Source: Voacanga thouarsii (taxonomy: Eukaryota; Streptophyta; Magnoliopsida; Gentianales; Apocynaceae). From it: 64,000 nucleotides of DNA. The notes below the pieces were generated by a model. That model ran no database searches. It was not told the origin of the DNA and was given only the letters and a program-made list of their open reading frames with translations. The position numbers and the translations under genes were made by a program. The DNA lies in the NCBI GenBank assembly GCA_026120185.1, contig JANUWF010001213.1, positions 620,001 through 684,000 of the forward strand. The letters are read 5' to 3'. Positions 48,001 to 59,699 of this stretch are shown here, piece by piece. Every line of letters starts with the position of its first letter. The stretch's first letter is position 1.

Positions 48001-48780
48001 AATGAAGGTGCATTAACAATTTAGTTTTTGCTAGGTTCATGACCCACAAAATCAAGTGCCTAAACAACACTTAAAAAGTTTGGCCTGGGGACCTTTGAGA
48101 CAAGTGAAATACTTCCATGGCTATTTCATAAATGGTTTTAGGTTCCATACACATGATCGGTCATTCGGAAAAAAAAAACAATTAACAGCGGAGTTTGTGT
48201 TAAAGGCGATAGAGATAGTACCAACGATTATTATGGAGTGTTGAAAGAGATTGTCGAACTTTAGTTCCCTGCGACTCATTATTTAAACGTTGTCCTATTC
48301 AATTGTGATTGGTTTGATCCAACGCTAAATCGGGAGGTTAAAATTCATCCTCACTACAAACTTGTTGACATCAGCTGCAAGAAGAATTACCCAAAATATA
48401 ATCCATTTGTGTTAGCTCAACAAGCAACTCAAGTGTATTTCCTATCCTACCCGGGGAGCAAAAGACCAAAATCTGATTGGGTAGCTGTTTGTAAATCAAA
48501 AGCTCGACATGTCATTGATGCACTCATTGTCGAGGTACCATATCAGGAGGAAGTAGATGAAACGCTGGCAATCAATTTATGTGTTGAGGATGACAACTTT
48601 GAAAGATTAGCAGATGAGTTCAGTATTGGAGATCCAATCGATGATATGGATTCGGGTTTAATGATGGAGGAAGTACAACTGAATAATGAAAACGATGACG
48701 AGGAAGGAGAATGGGAGACAGGATCCTCTAAAAATAACGATGTGGAAGGCTACTCATCCGATGATGACAGAAGTCCATAG
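45080..48780 (+). pseudogene. CACTA2 TNP2-like transposase
   Basis: ATG at 45080 opens the transposase-associated domain (MDDHSWMYRRHV, IRCPCEKCKNK), with TAG/TAA stops at former Gln codons. An open segment 45371-45907 follows (NVSEKYFNQVMQLM, YQTKKLVSGLGLP), with a local 16-bp duplication at about 45748-45779. The Transposase_21 core is at 46050-46450 (FGLCTDGF, IDVYLQTLVDEL), then 46621-46995, DUF4218-like 47000-47370 (KLEKIFLPGFFD, FRWMYLFER), introns near 47371-47445 and 47958-48035, DUF4216-like 48056-48480 and an acidic tail ending at 48780. Multiple stops; not functional. Confidence 0.88.
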
Positions 48781-48930
48781 ACTAAGACCAAGTTTAACTA
48801 ATGTATAGAAATAATTATTAGTTCTGCTATCGTTACATTACAAGTGTTTTACTTTGCTTTATACTTTTAATTTTTTTTTCTTCTCCTAAAATATGACCAT
48901 TTTTATGTTTTTAAATAATTCTAGTTACAT

Positions 48931-50715
48931 ATGGCTTCCGATGCCTCACCCGATAATCAGTCAGTGACTCGTGAGTTGTCGAGGGCGGATGAGACACCGT
49001 CCCCAAGCATCGTGCCACATATACCTTCTCCACAGCTATTACCCCCAGACAAGGACCGATCAGAGCAAGTCCCTACCCCGATCCCATATTCTTTGGGATC
49101 CACAGTTGGCGCTCCCCGTACTGACGATACACGACTGCTGATTGAGCCAGTTGGTGACTCGTAAGTCGACTACATAATTACTTATTATACGCTTATCTGA
49201 ATTTTCAAAATTATAACTTTGTCTTATATTACAAAATCTATTTTCTTGGAATAAGTTCACACATTCGATTTAATATGTGAGGGAGATAGTTGAGATTTTT
49301 AGGCGACACTACACTGGAGCCTATGCTACCTTCTCGCAGGTTCCGATTGATGTTCGGATCATGTGGTTCGATCTTTGGAGTGTGAGTTCGATTTGTAATT
49401 ATTATTTGTAGTATTTTTAGTACTTTTAATATGTTTTCTTTCTTGTAATTACTTGCTAACGGCTACTTTGATTTTGTAGTCTTTCTTCTATTGTCTCCCC
49501 GAGTATGTCGCACAGATCCAGGCTAATTGGGAGAAGAAGTGTAAGGCTAGACTTTCCGACATATTGTCGAAGGCTCGGAAGAAGCATGGGGGTAGCTGCC
49601 CCAAGTGAATTTCCCCAGACCATTGGGCTGCTTTATCGGAGTATTGGAGGTCCGATAGGTGGCAGCGTATCTCTTCCGCTGCTAAATGGAACAGATCCAC
49701 TGGTGAGACATCACACACAGGAGGATCCATTTCTTTTACTGAGCATGAGGAGTGGATGGTAAGTATAAAATTTTTTAATATTCGATATATTTGCTATTTT
49801 ACACTTAGTCCATCATAAAAACTAAGACATAAGAGGATCCATTTCTTTTACTGAGCATGAGGAGTGGATGGTAAGTATAAAATTTTTTACTATTCGATAT
49901 ATCTGCTAATTTACACTTAGTCCATGATAAAAACTAACATATAGTTGTTTCTTATTACAATGATAGTGGATACAGTTATGTCCAAACTTCAGCTATATCA
50001 ACCTCTTCAGACGCACCCACATGTTTCAGGACGGGCCAAGGAAGGGCTAATATGTCAGTGATCGATCATGCCATACACTAGTAAGAATACGCAATCTTAT
50101 AGGTTTTAAATTTAATATTATTTATATTTTATTCGCTAATTTTAAATATTTTATGCGTGTTTCCTTACCCCAAATTTGACAGAATACTGTCACTGCTATT
50201 ATAGAGCATCATGCGCAGTCGGGTTCTCAAATAGATTCTATGAGCACAGTCGCACCAAGTAGGGTGCTCGACGAGAAAACGCTGTTCGTCGAGGTGGATG
50301 ACAAAGCGTGCATGAAGGGGCGAGTATACGGATTGAGCTCTGAATCTTCGAGGGTGAGACGGAGGTTACAGCAGCCATCTTCATCTAAGTCATCCACTTC
50401 TTCTACCTTGTTAGATGTGAACCAGCTGCAGAAAGAGTTACACACAAAGAGGAAGAGGCAGGAAAGGGTTAAGCATCAGGTAAAAGTATATCGGAGCCAT
50501 AGCCAGAGCTTGACTGAGTACCTAACGCTTATGTCTTAGAATTTGAATCTACCTCTGCCACCGCCGATGCTAGCTGTTCAGGAGGATGATGCTGAGGATG
50601 AGGAGGACTTCATCATCAGTCCTCCAGATTCACATCCTAGTCATCAGCCAGGCCCTTCCGATCCTTCTCCACCCCCTCCGTCGGCTCTAGCATCTGCGCC
50701 GATTCCTGCTTCATA
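48931..50715 (+). pseudogene. CACTA2 second gene, Transposase_24-like
   Basis: Inferred exons: 48931-49160, 49256-49381, 49480-49758, 49967-50080, 50183-50539, with GT-AG borders (GTAAGT after exons 1, 3 and 4). Core residues KCKARLSDILSKARKK, ISPDHWAALSEYW and HTGGSISFTEHEEW match Transposase_24. In this copy CPK is followed by TGA where CACTA1 has Trp. Exon 5 ends at TAG 50537-50539, then stays open and Pro-rich to TAG at about 50715. The end of exon 3 with its splice donor is duplicated (112-bp repeat). Likely the element's DNA-binding accessory protein, by analogy. Confidence 0.8.
49721..49944. repeat. 112-bp tandem duplication across an exon-intron border
   Basis: Units start at 49721 and 49833. 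Each carries the end of exon 3 (GAGTGGATG) and the donor GGTAAGTATA plus intron sequence. CACTA1 has a single copy at the matching place (16330-16440), so the duplication is specific to CACTA2. Confidence 0.88.
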
Positions 50716-50942
50716 GTTAAGATATTTAGACTACATTTTTATGTATTATTCACATTTTTTCATTATTATATTTATTTAGGACATTTAGACAATATTTTTA
50801 TGTATTATTCACATTTGTCATTATTATACTATTTGATGCATTTTTTTTATTTAATTGAATTTTGGCATTACTTTGACAGATGAATTTTCTTCTAATATAG
50901 GACATTTTTTAAAATATTCTATAAATATTTTAAAATTATACA

Positions 50943-51527
50943 GTATTAGCGAGGGATTAGCGAGGAAATATAAGGAGTTAGATAAACAATCCGTCGGTAT
51001 TCGCTCGCTATTAGTGAGGGATTAGCGACAGATAGAAACTATGAGATGCTAATCCCAAACTAATTTGCGAGTGATTAGCGACGAATTTTTAAGACCATTT
51101 ATTTTAAAAGGAAATTCCGTAGCTAATCCCTCGCTAATTAGCTTGTGATTAGCGATGGTTCATTTAAACAATTAAATTAAAAAGGAAATATCTGTACCTA
51201 GTCCCTCGCTAATTAGCGAGGGATTAGAGACGGACAATTCCCTATTTACGAATATTTTACTTTTATTAATTATTAAGATAATCCATCGCTAATCTCTTTT
51301 TATTTAGAAAAGTATCTGCACCGGATTGAAAAAAATCCCTCGCAGATTCATTTCAAAATTCATTTCCGAAGTCGTTAACTGCTGACAAATTCCCTCGCAA
51401 ATCCGTCGCTACTTGCAACGGAATTTTTAATCCATCGCAAAAATTTGCCTTTGCGAGGGATATTTCCCTCGCTAATTTATTTTAGCGACGGAAATGACCC
51501 TCACTAATTCTCTATTTTCTTGTAGTG
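50943..51527. repeat. CACTA2 3' subterminal array
   Basis: Dense GCGAGGGATTAG / CTAATCCCTCGC words in both orientations up to the terminal TTCTTGTAGTG. Confidence 0.82.
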
Positions 51528-51530
51528 TGT

Positions 51531-52567
51531 GTATTCAGAGCCGGTCATCTAGTAATCCGCGACCTCACTTCCCAGAGGTGACGGATAACCAATCTGCTGA
51601 CTAGTCTTGAGTCGGTACCAAAAAGGATAGTCCGGGTCTATTCTTATCCCGGCTATACCGCGCATGACCGTCTCCCACCACGCTGCCCACAAGCTATAAA
51701 TGAGCAATGTTGGTAAGACTAGTTAGTCATATGATTCCCCTTTGTGCCCGTCGTATGCAACCCAATATCGTACTCAACGCTCTGCGGAACGACCTGCAAT
51801 ATACCGAAATATAAGAGCACGCGGTCGGGGTAGTTGAATTCTACAACGTCCAAACAAATAAGTGGAGACCTCGATCGCCATAAATCCGAGCCTTCCATGT
51901 ATCCTACCGGCAAGAACTCCAACTCTTTCTCATCGTAAGGTCGCCAAATAAAATGATACATGCATTACATTATGGTTTAATACAAATAATACAACAATAT
52001 TGAATTAATTATAAATACTCGGTCCTGCATTGATTACTTAAGGTACTCATGCATGGAGTCCAACTAGTCCCTATACATAACTAGACCATGCATAGGTGTC
52101 TAATATAGATGCAGGCGCACGTTCCACCTCTCACCGTATGGTGCAAGGGGAGGTCTATGACCCGGCTCTTCCTTGTCACGACAGATGATAGGGATATCCT
52201 CCCAAGCCAATATCTACATAGTGTAAAAAATTACAAGTAAATCAATTAGCTCTGTCTAATACTAAAGCTGGATACAGGTACGAAAATTTTTTTAAAAAAT
52301 AAATTGACCTGAAGCAGAATCATAGGACCACAAACTTCCTCGCAGTAGGACTGGTAGCCTTATAGAGACATCTGTACATCCATGCCAGGGTCGCACCGCC
52401 CCAACTCAGCTTCCCGCAAGTATGTAAATTTGCGAGAAATGGAAGAAGCTAGAGGGGAAGTAGATAGCCTGATTTATCTAAAACAATCGTGCTACCGATA
52501 AGAAGAAGTATAAATCTACGTGCCCTCTATAGTATCACAGCATTGGAGGCATCATCTGCAAGAGGGA
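51531..52567 (-). pseudogene. PMD (plant mobile domain) pseudogene, central exons
   Basis: On minus, from 52567: LADDASNAV, RRFILLLIGSTIVLDKSG, LSWGGATLAWMYR and a likely intron near 52225-52310. Then ILAWEDIPIICR and PPLAPYGERW, another likely intron near 51962-52030, and 51719-51961 with FIWRPYDEKE, LICLDVVEFNYPDRVLLYFG. These match the PMD (MAIN/MAIL-like, often TE-associated) domain. Stops are present. CACTA2 interrupts it at 51530. Confidence 0.82.
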
Positions 52568-53630
52568 TAGATGTGTAAATTTTGGGTGTATAAAAATCAT
52601 CAAATTTAAATCCATTCCTTAGTCAAGTTTTAATTAAAATAGTAATCCCAAAATACACATACGAGCAAGTATACTCATTGTAAGCATAGCATAGGGAATT
52701 AACTTATATTGATCTTCAAAGGAACAAGTACACACTAATAACTTTTTATTCATTGTTTACCCGATCCAAATAAAGTGAGAAAATAATAAAAAGAAAAATA
52801 AAAAAATATATACAACTCAAGAATGTATGAATATGCAATTTAGACAATTATCTTAGAAAACATGATAATGAACCAATTAGCAATTCTCTCAAGTAATTAT
52901 TATCTTGGCATCATGAATGAATATAAAGTAAAATTCAATCGTTTGACAAGTCATGAATCTACTTAGATAAATTCCACTTCGTTTGTCAATCCATGAAATT
53001 ACTATATTTTGATTCATATTAACAGATTTGTCAATCAAGCTAACATAACCAAAATATGCATTAAGCTCATCATTATATTTTGATTCAATTAGCAAATTTT
53101 TCGATCCAGCCATCCTAACCAAAATATGCATGAATCTCAATTCCTTAAAAATATGAAATTAATTAATGACCCTTTGGTCGAGATGAAATCAACAAATCTT
53201 TGATCACTTAGTCCTAAAATCTTAACTTCGTCGTTCAAGTCCATTAAAATTTAACAAATACGAATGCAATGCAATGAAACTCCTAACATCGTTTTGTTAA
53301 GTCATTAGAAGAACTCGCATCAATAACCAATGATAACAAGTAATAAAACACCAAAGATGATAATAGAATTAATCAAATAACCGAATTATTACAAAATCAT
53401 GAATCCAAAAATAATATTAAATTACTATCCCTTAGCTGGCCTTCGCCCCAGGTACATTCTGGAATTGTTTACTTTTTGCTCGAATTTAACTCAAATCTAT
53501 ACAAATTTGCCAAAAATACTTTTTATAAGTACAATATCAAATAGGAAGGAATATTTCTAGTTATTACAAAAAATATATCTCAAAAAAATCTCAAAAAACT
53601 AGAAAAGTAATGATAATTTTAGCCCTATCA
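52568..53630 (-). repeat. Solo LTR, TGATAGGGGC family, copy C (1063 bp)
   Basis: On minus it starts TGATAGGGCTAAAATTATC and ends near TACACATCTA. Flanked by GGGA on both sides (52564-52567 and 53631-53634). Related to copies A and B. It has inserted in the PMD coding region; on both sides PMD-like sequence resumes. Confidence 0.78.
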
Positions 53631-53718
53631 GGGACCAAGAGGTGTGTCTCTAGTGCGGCCTTCTCAGCCGGTTACCCCTGAACTAATCGTCTCGGGGCTG
53701 AAAACCAAGTAGTGCATA
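53631..53718 (-). pseudogene. PMD pseudogene, short piece between two LTRs
   Basis: On minus ALLGFQPRDD and GNRLRRPH follow directly from the upstream piece (VDMVY at 55797-55811) if the copia LTR and one CATAT copy are removed. Two stops are visible in these 30 codons. Confidence 0.7.
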
Positions 53719-55791
53719 TTGTTGGGTTGTATGCCCTCTTAGACTAGGTTTCTGATATAAAATCGAATATTTTAATAAAAGAATTTATTTTTAGAAATTA
53801 TTTGTGAATTTATTTTTTATGTTTGTGCACAATTTTCGTTTAGAATAGACCCATTGTGTTTAAATAAGTGATCTATGTGAATGGTGGTCTTTCACAGTAA
53901 GGTCTGGATCACGGGTTATTTAACACATAAACATTTGTTCTTAACCTATTGATGAGATTGGGAATCTCATCATATTTAGGTTATGATGTTATAAATTCTA
54001 AATGGGGAATAGCTTACTTTTAGCCAGTGAGTAGTCCACTCACTTCATGATATAAGCGTATTTCGAATACGTAGGACAGGACCTGTGGTAGTGGTTTCTA
54101 AAAGTACTATATGATAGAAACCTAGACTACTACCGCTACAGCGTGGACTAGTACTCTTCAACTTGAGTATGAGTTGGTGGTCTGACGAAGCTGGAAGCAT
54201 ATGCTTTGATATGCTATAGTTGGGGTTCTATAGTAGAACCAATATACTTGTGTATTGGGTATATGTAACTAGTTAGTTAAGACAAACTTGTACAAGATAA
54301 TTTCTGCACTATATCGCCCCTTGTGGTTGTCCGAATGGTCTAAAATGTCCAGGGCCCTAGGAAACATGACTCGGATGTTTGCTTTAGGGTAGCTCCCTTA
54401 GAAAGCGGAAACACTCCAAGAAGTCGTGGATCATTGGACTAGAAGCCTAAGGATGGTAGATGTCATTTAGAGGGGTGTTAGTACACTTTTTCCTCTCTAA
54501 ATGTACGGCGATGTGTGGAGGGGTATTTTAGTCATTTCACCTGTAGGTCGGAGACTTTGCTAATGCAGCATTGTCTTTGGGGTCAATATTTTCTTATGGT
54601 AATATTAGAAAATATTTAAAATGCAAAATACAGCTATTTATATAGCAGGGGTATTTTGGTCATTTTAGCAGCCAAGGCGATGTGTCTTTTTGGTCCTCAG
54701 AATAGCCCGTAAGTCCTAACTAATTTTGGGTTGAGAAATTGGTCTCAATTCAAGAGGATTTTATTTCATTTTATTTTATTTGATTTTATTCAGGATGTCT
54801 AATTTATTATTAGATTGGAATAAAATAAATAAATAAATAAAATAAAAATAGAAGTTGAGAGAAATTAATTTTTTGGTTTATTTGGTTAATTAATTATTCA
54901 GGGCCTAGGTCCAATTTGAATAATTAGGAAATTAACCTGGGCTTAAACCAAGGGGAAATAATTAATGCTTAATTATTTATTGGGTTATTTATATAAGCCT
55001 AAGATATAAATAATTAAAGATTAATTATTTTGGTTCATTTGGGCTCATTAATTATTTATTGGGTTATTTCTATAAGCCCAGGAAATAAATAATTAATGTT
55101 TATTATTTTGAGCTTTTTGGGTCTAAGAAAAATAATAAAATTATTTCAGCCCAATAGCTTGGACCGTAGGGTTTTTTCCAGATACGGTTCAGATGAGTTT
55201 AGCGTTAAGCCAAACTTATTCTCAGGATAACATCCGGATGTTTGAAATTTGATATCTCGGGAATATGTTTTTCAGATATTTGAGTCCTAGTTTTGGCTAA
55301 CAATAAACAAGACTCTGGTAGATAGAAAACCCTAATTTCCCTAGCTTTTCTCTCTAGCCTCACGAAGGACTCCCAGAAGCCCCTCTTCTCACGAAAAGCT
55401 CTCTTTCTCGTGAGGCTCTTCATCCCCTTGTTCTTGTTTCTTTGCTAACCAATAGCAAGAGAATCAAGGAGACTTGAGACCGTTCTTCTTCACCGTTATG
55501 TTCACCGACTAGAGGTTGGGCGGAGGTATATTCTGAGAGCTGAAAGGCTTGGCATTCATGCAAACAAGGCGAAGTAGGAGGCTAGCGGGTTTTCAACCGG
55601 AAGCTTCTTCAAGTGGGCAAGGCGAAGCGATTCCTGTCGTTCAATCCACTCCTACTCAATCTAGTAGATTTAAAGCGCGCAAAGGTATGATCTTTACACT
55701 TCCGTGTGGCCTCTAAGGCTTGGGGTTTTTTTTTCTCTGTATTTTTCCCGTTGGTTCATGTTCCTCTATTTCTGCCCGTCACATATACCAT
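53719..55791 (+). repeat. Copia solo LTR (2073 bp)
   Basis: Starts TGTTGGGTTGTATGCCCTC, ends CTGCCCGTCA. Perfect TSD CATAT at 53714-53718 and 55792-55796. Contains two 49-bp palindromic units at 54969-55017 and 55048-55096. No coding region, so a solo LTR. PMD reading frame continuity across the site supports the boundaries. Confidence 0.85.
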
Positions 55792-55796
55792 ATCTA

Positions 55797-56215
55797 CCTA
55801 GGCTGAATGAGAGCACCCGTAAAACTCTCCAATAACCGGGTCGCCATCAACTCTAAGTCTCCACAAAATGGCAACATCCCATAATGTCACAGTGGCCTCT
55901 CCAACCTGTAGATAGAATGTGTGTGTCTTGGGATGCCATCTCTCAACTAATGTAGTAACAAGAGTGTTGTCTAGATGAAGATACCCAGCTCAGCAAACTT
56001 CACCAAAACCAGCCAAATCTACGTAATCCATTACTCGAGAAGGGAATGGAAATAATTCCCAGAATCGCATCTTCTAAATGCTAATGAGATCTCACACGTC
56101 TGGGAATGCCGTGACCAAATGAAGATTGATGCATATCTTGCCTAGATATCAATCCCTCAACAATAGGCCTGGGAATAGTATCGCCTCATACTCGATCCAT
56201 CCTAAAGGATATGGT
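55797..56215 (-). pseudogene. PMD pseudogene, N-terminal part
   Basis: On minus, degenerate N-terminal sequence from about 56215, then RMRFWELFPFPSRVMDYVDL, AGYLHLDNTLVTTLVERWHP, KTHTFYLQVGEATVTLWDVA and LRVDGDPVIGEFYG. This is the most recognisable part of the domain. PMD proteins occur as host nuclear factors and as passengers of transposons; which applies here is unclear. Confidence 0.85.
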
Positions 56216-56368
56216 ACCATAAAAATAAATTGATAAAATATTACGTTATATTTTCTATGTCGGCATAGTAAAAAACCCAGTTACGATTTTCTTGAATAAT
56301 TCAACAAAATATCAAAAGAAATCATTGATAAAGCCAAAAGTAGTTGTAATAATACTCAACGGATAATA

Positions 56369-56408
<40 letters not shown>

Positions 56409-58060
56409 GGATTCCCAATGTTGAAAAAATGAGGAAAAAAATAATGAATTATTGTCTATTAGTTTAATACATTTAAATATATTATTACTTAATTAATTAA
56501 TTTAATATTTGCTTATTTTACGTCTAAACCTCACAAAAGTTTGCCCTTTTGAACATATATTATGGTTTGGAAAAGGAATCTAATTTCTCATATCTACGAA
56601 AATAAATACAGAATACTGAAAAAGTGATTCTTTTTTTAGATGTGGTATTGTGATTCTTTTCCCCCAAATTCTAACAATAAGAGATTTAGTAAGAATATTA
56701 AAAACTAAAGTTAGAATTGAAAATTTATTGAAATCTACACAATTTATTTAATCTTTTATCAAATTCTTTATTAATTCTTTCTCCCCTCCCACTTCCCCCA
56801 ACATTAAAAATTTCTGTATTTTCAATTATAGTAAATAATTTTTCAACTACATAAAACACTAACTATTTTAAAACAACTGTTAAATTTTGATTTAAACATT
56901 ATAACATGATCAAATTAATTGCATGAAAAGAAAAATTATTGAATTTTCTATACATAGTTGAATTTGATAATAATTAAATGCTATATTTTTATCAATATTA
57001 TAATTTGAACTCAATATCAAGAATAATTAGAAAATATAATAAAATAGAACAGTGCTAGATTCCTATTTCTACTAAAAAATATTTCTTATTTGAATAAATT
57101 AAAGCATTTAAAACATATGATTATGAGGCAAAAAGCATAACTAAAATGTAGGCAAAATTTTAAAATAGTCAAAAAGCATTTCAACTCTTTTCCTATTATT
57201 ATCCCTTAGTAGCTAGTACCTTCATAAGGTTCTTATGAAGGAGCCAACTTCTTTCCTACTAAGATTCTTTTTTTTTGTTTTCCCCCATTATGTGACAAGG
57301 TCGGTCTCTATACTTCAAAGAGTATGACATTTAAAAAAGAAAAAAAAAAAAAAAAGAAAAGTGTAGACCTAACTATGAACACTAACGGTAACAACACTAA
57401 GAAGTATAGAAAGTCAATTGAAATTTTGTGAAAAGTATAGGATTGTTTCAATTGACCTAACTATTTATGTTATTTTTAAGCACGCTCCTTTTAGCCCTTA
57501 AATTTCAAAGTGGTGGATGAGTGAAGTCTAATTAAATGGGGGAGAAGAAAATTAATTAATTTTTAAGAGTTAATTTATTTGAAAACATAAATTATTTTAC
57601 ATCATTCATGATTTTTTATGTATCATTAAGAAGTAGTAAATTAGGAGTACATATATATATATATATATATAATTTTGCTTTTTTAATTTGAACAATTAAC
57701 CATTTAAAATATTACACAATTTTTTATGTGATATGAAAAATACTTGTATATGTATACTTCAAAGTCCTGGGCCCTCAATCTTCGCAAACACATATCAACA
57801 AATATTTTTGGTATACAACTGTATATCGAAATAGTGGTTGATCTCATTGTATATGAATATATCATCCATGAAAATGAAAAATAAAAAGAAACACAAATCA
57901 AAGAGAAGAAACCCATTCACTAAACAATATCACAATCTCAGACGCCAAAACAATACCACAAAACACAACCAAACAATAAGGAAATAATTTTTCATATTAG
58001 TTTTCTATTGACATAAAAAACTAACACACTTTTATCTGTTATATTTAGGAGGGAGTTCAA
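56216..58060. other. AT-rich intergenic DNA with microsatellites
   Basis: No gene recognised. (TA)n tracts at about 56367-56406 and 57648-57671, A-rich tract at 57334-57357. Confidence 0.55.
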
Positions 58061-58061
58061 T

Positions 58062-58500
58062 TTAAAATGTTGTTAGGAAAGAATTCAATAACCTGTGGGA
58101 TTTCAACAGTCGCTGGAGGTGCCGCTGTTGTACCGGTAAGTACGCTGGTGATTGATAGAGGCAGTGGTTGACGACGGCAGAAAAAGAAGGGTAAGCACAC
58201 CGGTGTTTTCTGATGACAAAATCAGTTGCAGCGGCGAGGAGTGACTGCTGGAGGAATAGGAAGTCGCCGAAGGTGGATGAGTGGTAGAACCAGTAGCAAA
58301 GTACGCTGGTGAACGAATAGAGACGACGGCAAAAAAGAAGGCCGAGATCACTGGTGTTTTCTGGTGATAAAATGAGTTGCAGTGGCGAGGAGAAGATCAT
58401 AATCGGAGAAGATGCAATATGGTTAGGATGCTATCATACAAAGATGCTATCACAAATAGCGTTCTTATTAAGTAAGGACGCTATCAGGCCATTTTAAGCT
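58062..58500. other. Repeat-bearing stretch of unknown origin
   Basis: Two related segments (about 58137-58242 and 58300-58392) share TACGCTGGTGA, GACGGCA-AAAAAGAAGG, TGGTGTTTTCTG and GTTGCAG-GGCGAGGAG. Open frames on minus are Ser/Leu-rich and look like by-products of the repeat. GCTATCA/TAGCGT words at 58430-58490 resemble a TE subterminal pattern. Confidence 0.4.
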
Positions 58501-58509
58501 TTCTGCCAG

Positions 58510-59640
58510 CGTGCAAGTCATACGAGGGCGAATGGCCCCATCTGGGATTATGCTAATCAATAACCCACCATTTTATGCGTGATTTCTCCCCCCAGAACTG
58601 TTCCTCGAAATGCAAGTGGAAAGGCAGTTTAGCCTTAGCTTCATTATAGGCCTGACGATCAAGAGGACTATGGGAATTTTCATCTTGAAATTCTGCTTTC
58701 AGCACCTCATCTTCAGCTTGCTGAACATTTTGAAACACATTGCCAATGACAGAAGAATTCTATTCCTGCAACGCCTGTTTTACTGACTTTAACTTGGACA
58801 AGAGAACTTGCATCCCATTATTATAGAAATTCTTCCGCCAAGCTGCTGCCACCACTGCCTAAAAGTGATCATGGAAAATCCACGTATGCTAAAATCGAAA
58901 AGATTTTGTAGAGGAAAGATTAGCAGTGATAATAATATCAATTAACAATGGAGAGTGATTCGAGCCACTCCTACTTAGGCGGCTAACTTTAGTGCTGTGG
59001 AAACATTGTTCCCAATGAGAATTAACCATAACCCTATCAAGGCGTTCAAAACAAGGTCTGTCTCACATTCTGGCCCAGCTATACTTACTAACAGAGTACG
59101 CAATCGTTTGCAATACACAAGCATCCAAGAAATTTGTAAAATCTTCCATTGCACGCAAGTTGGGTGTAGAAGTCCCCAAGTATTCTAAAATTTCTGCAAT
59201 AACATTGATATCCCCTCCAAGAAGCCAGGGACAATATACAGAAGAGGAAATGGGTACTAAAGAAGCCCACAGGTCATAACGCAATACACGAGTTCAGGAT
59301 GCATAAACCACAGAGCAGAGAACCCCTTGACGATTAGGCATAGTGGCTTTAACATGAATAATCTGATTATTATCGACTAATTAATACCAAGGCATCCGCA
59401 AAGTCTTTCCAGAAAATCCATATTTTAGAAGCAGAGTTACTGAAATAATGCTGAAAACCCAATTTGAAGGCAATACGAGAGAAAGAAGACACATCCATCA
59501 TAGGTGCTAATATACCAATGAAGCTCAGAGAGTAGTCCCGGATCAACCGCTTCAATCTCCTTACAGAAAACTTATTAGCAACACCCCTAAATTCCAGATT
59601 AATAGATTCGTGAGATTAAAACAAATGAGAAGGTAACACA
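58510..59640 (-). pseudogene. LINE endonuclease remnant
   Basis: On minus, in order: DYSLSFIGILAPM, KIWIFWKDFAD, LYDLWASL-like start, PWLLGGDINVIAE, KYSWARM, RLDRVMVNSHW and SNHSPLL, then the linker QALQE-NSSVIGNVFQNV to about 58555. This is the AP endonuclease and start of the linker of plant LINE ORF2; RT is missing. Several stops and one frame change. Confidence 0.78.
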
Positions 59641-59650
59641 AATCTCGTAT

Positions 59651-59699
<49 letters not shown>

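Larger units (their letters stand above)
38816..51527 (+). mobile_element. CACTA transposon copy 2 (En/Spm superfamily)
   Basis: Ends CACTACAAGAAAGGCAGG and TTTTCTTGTAGTG are perfect CACTA termini; TSD TGT at 38813-38815 and 51528-51530. Length 12,712 bp. Layout: 5' subterminal arrays, CT-rich leader, long 5' non-coding region, transposase (45080-48780), second gene (48931-50715), 3' array. It is the inverted relative of CACTA1 and is inserted in the PMD gene. Termini are intact but both genes carry stops, so it could at most be moved by an active relative. Confidence 0.94.

Noticed and set aside
50943..51527. CRISPR-like regularly repeated motif
   Set aside because: Plant nuclear context; repeats are in both orientations, degenerate, without uniform spacers, and end exactly at a CACTA terminus.
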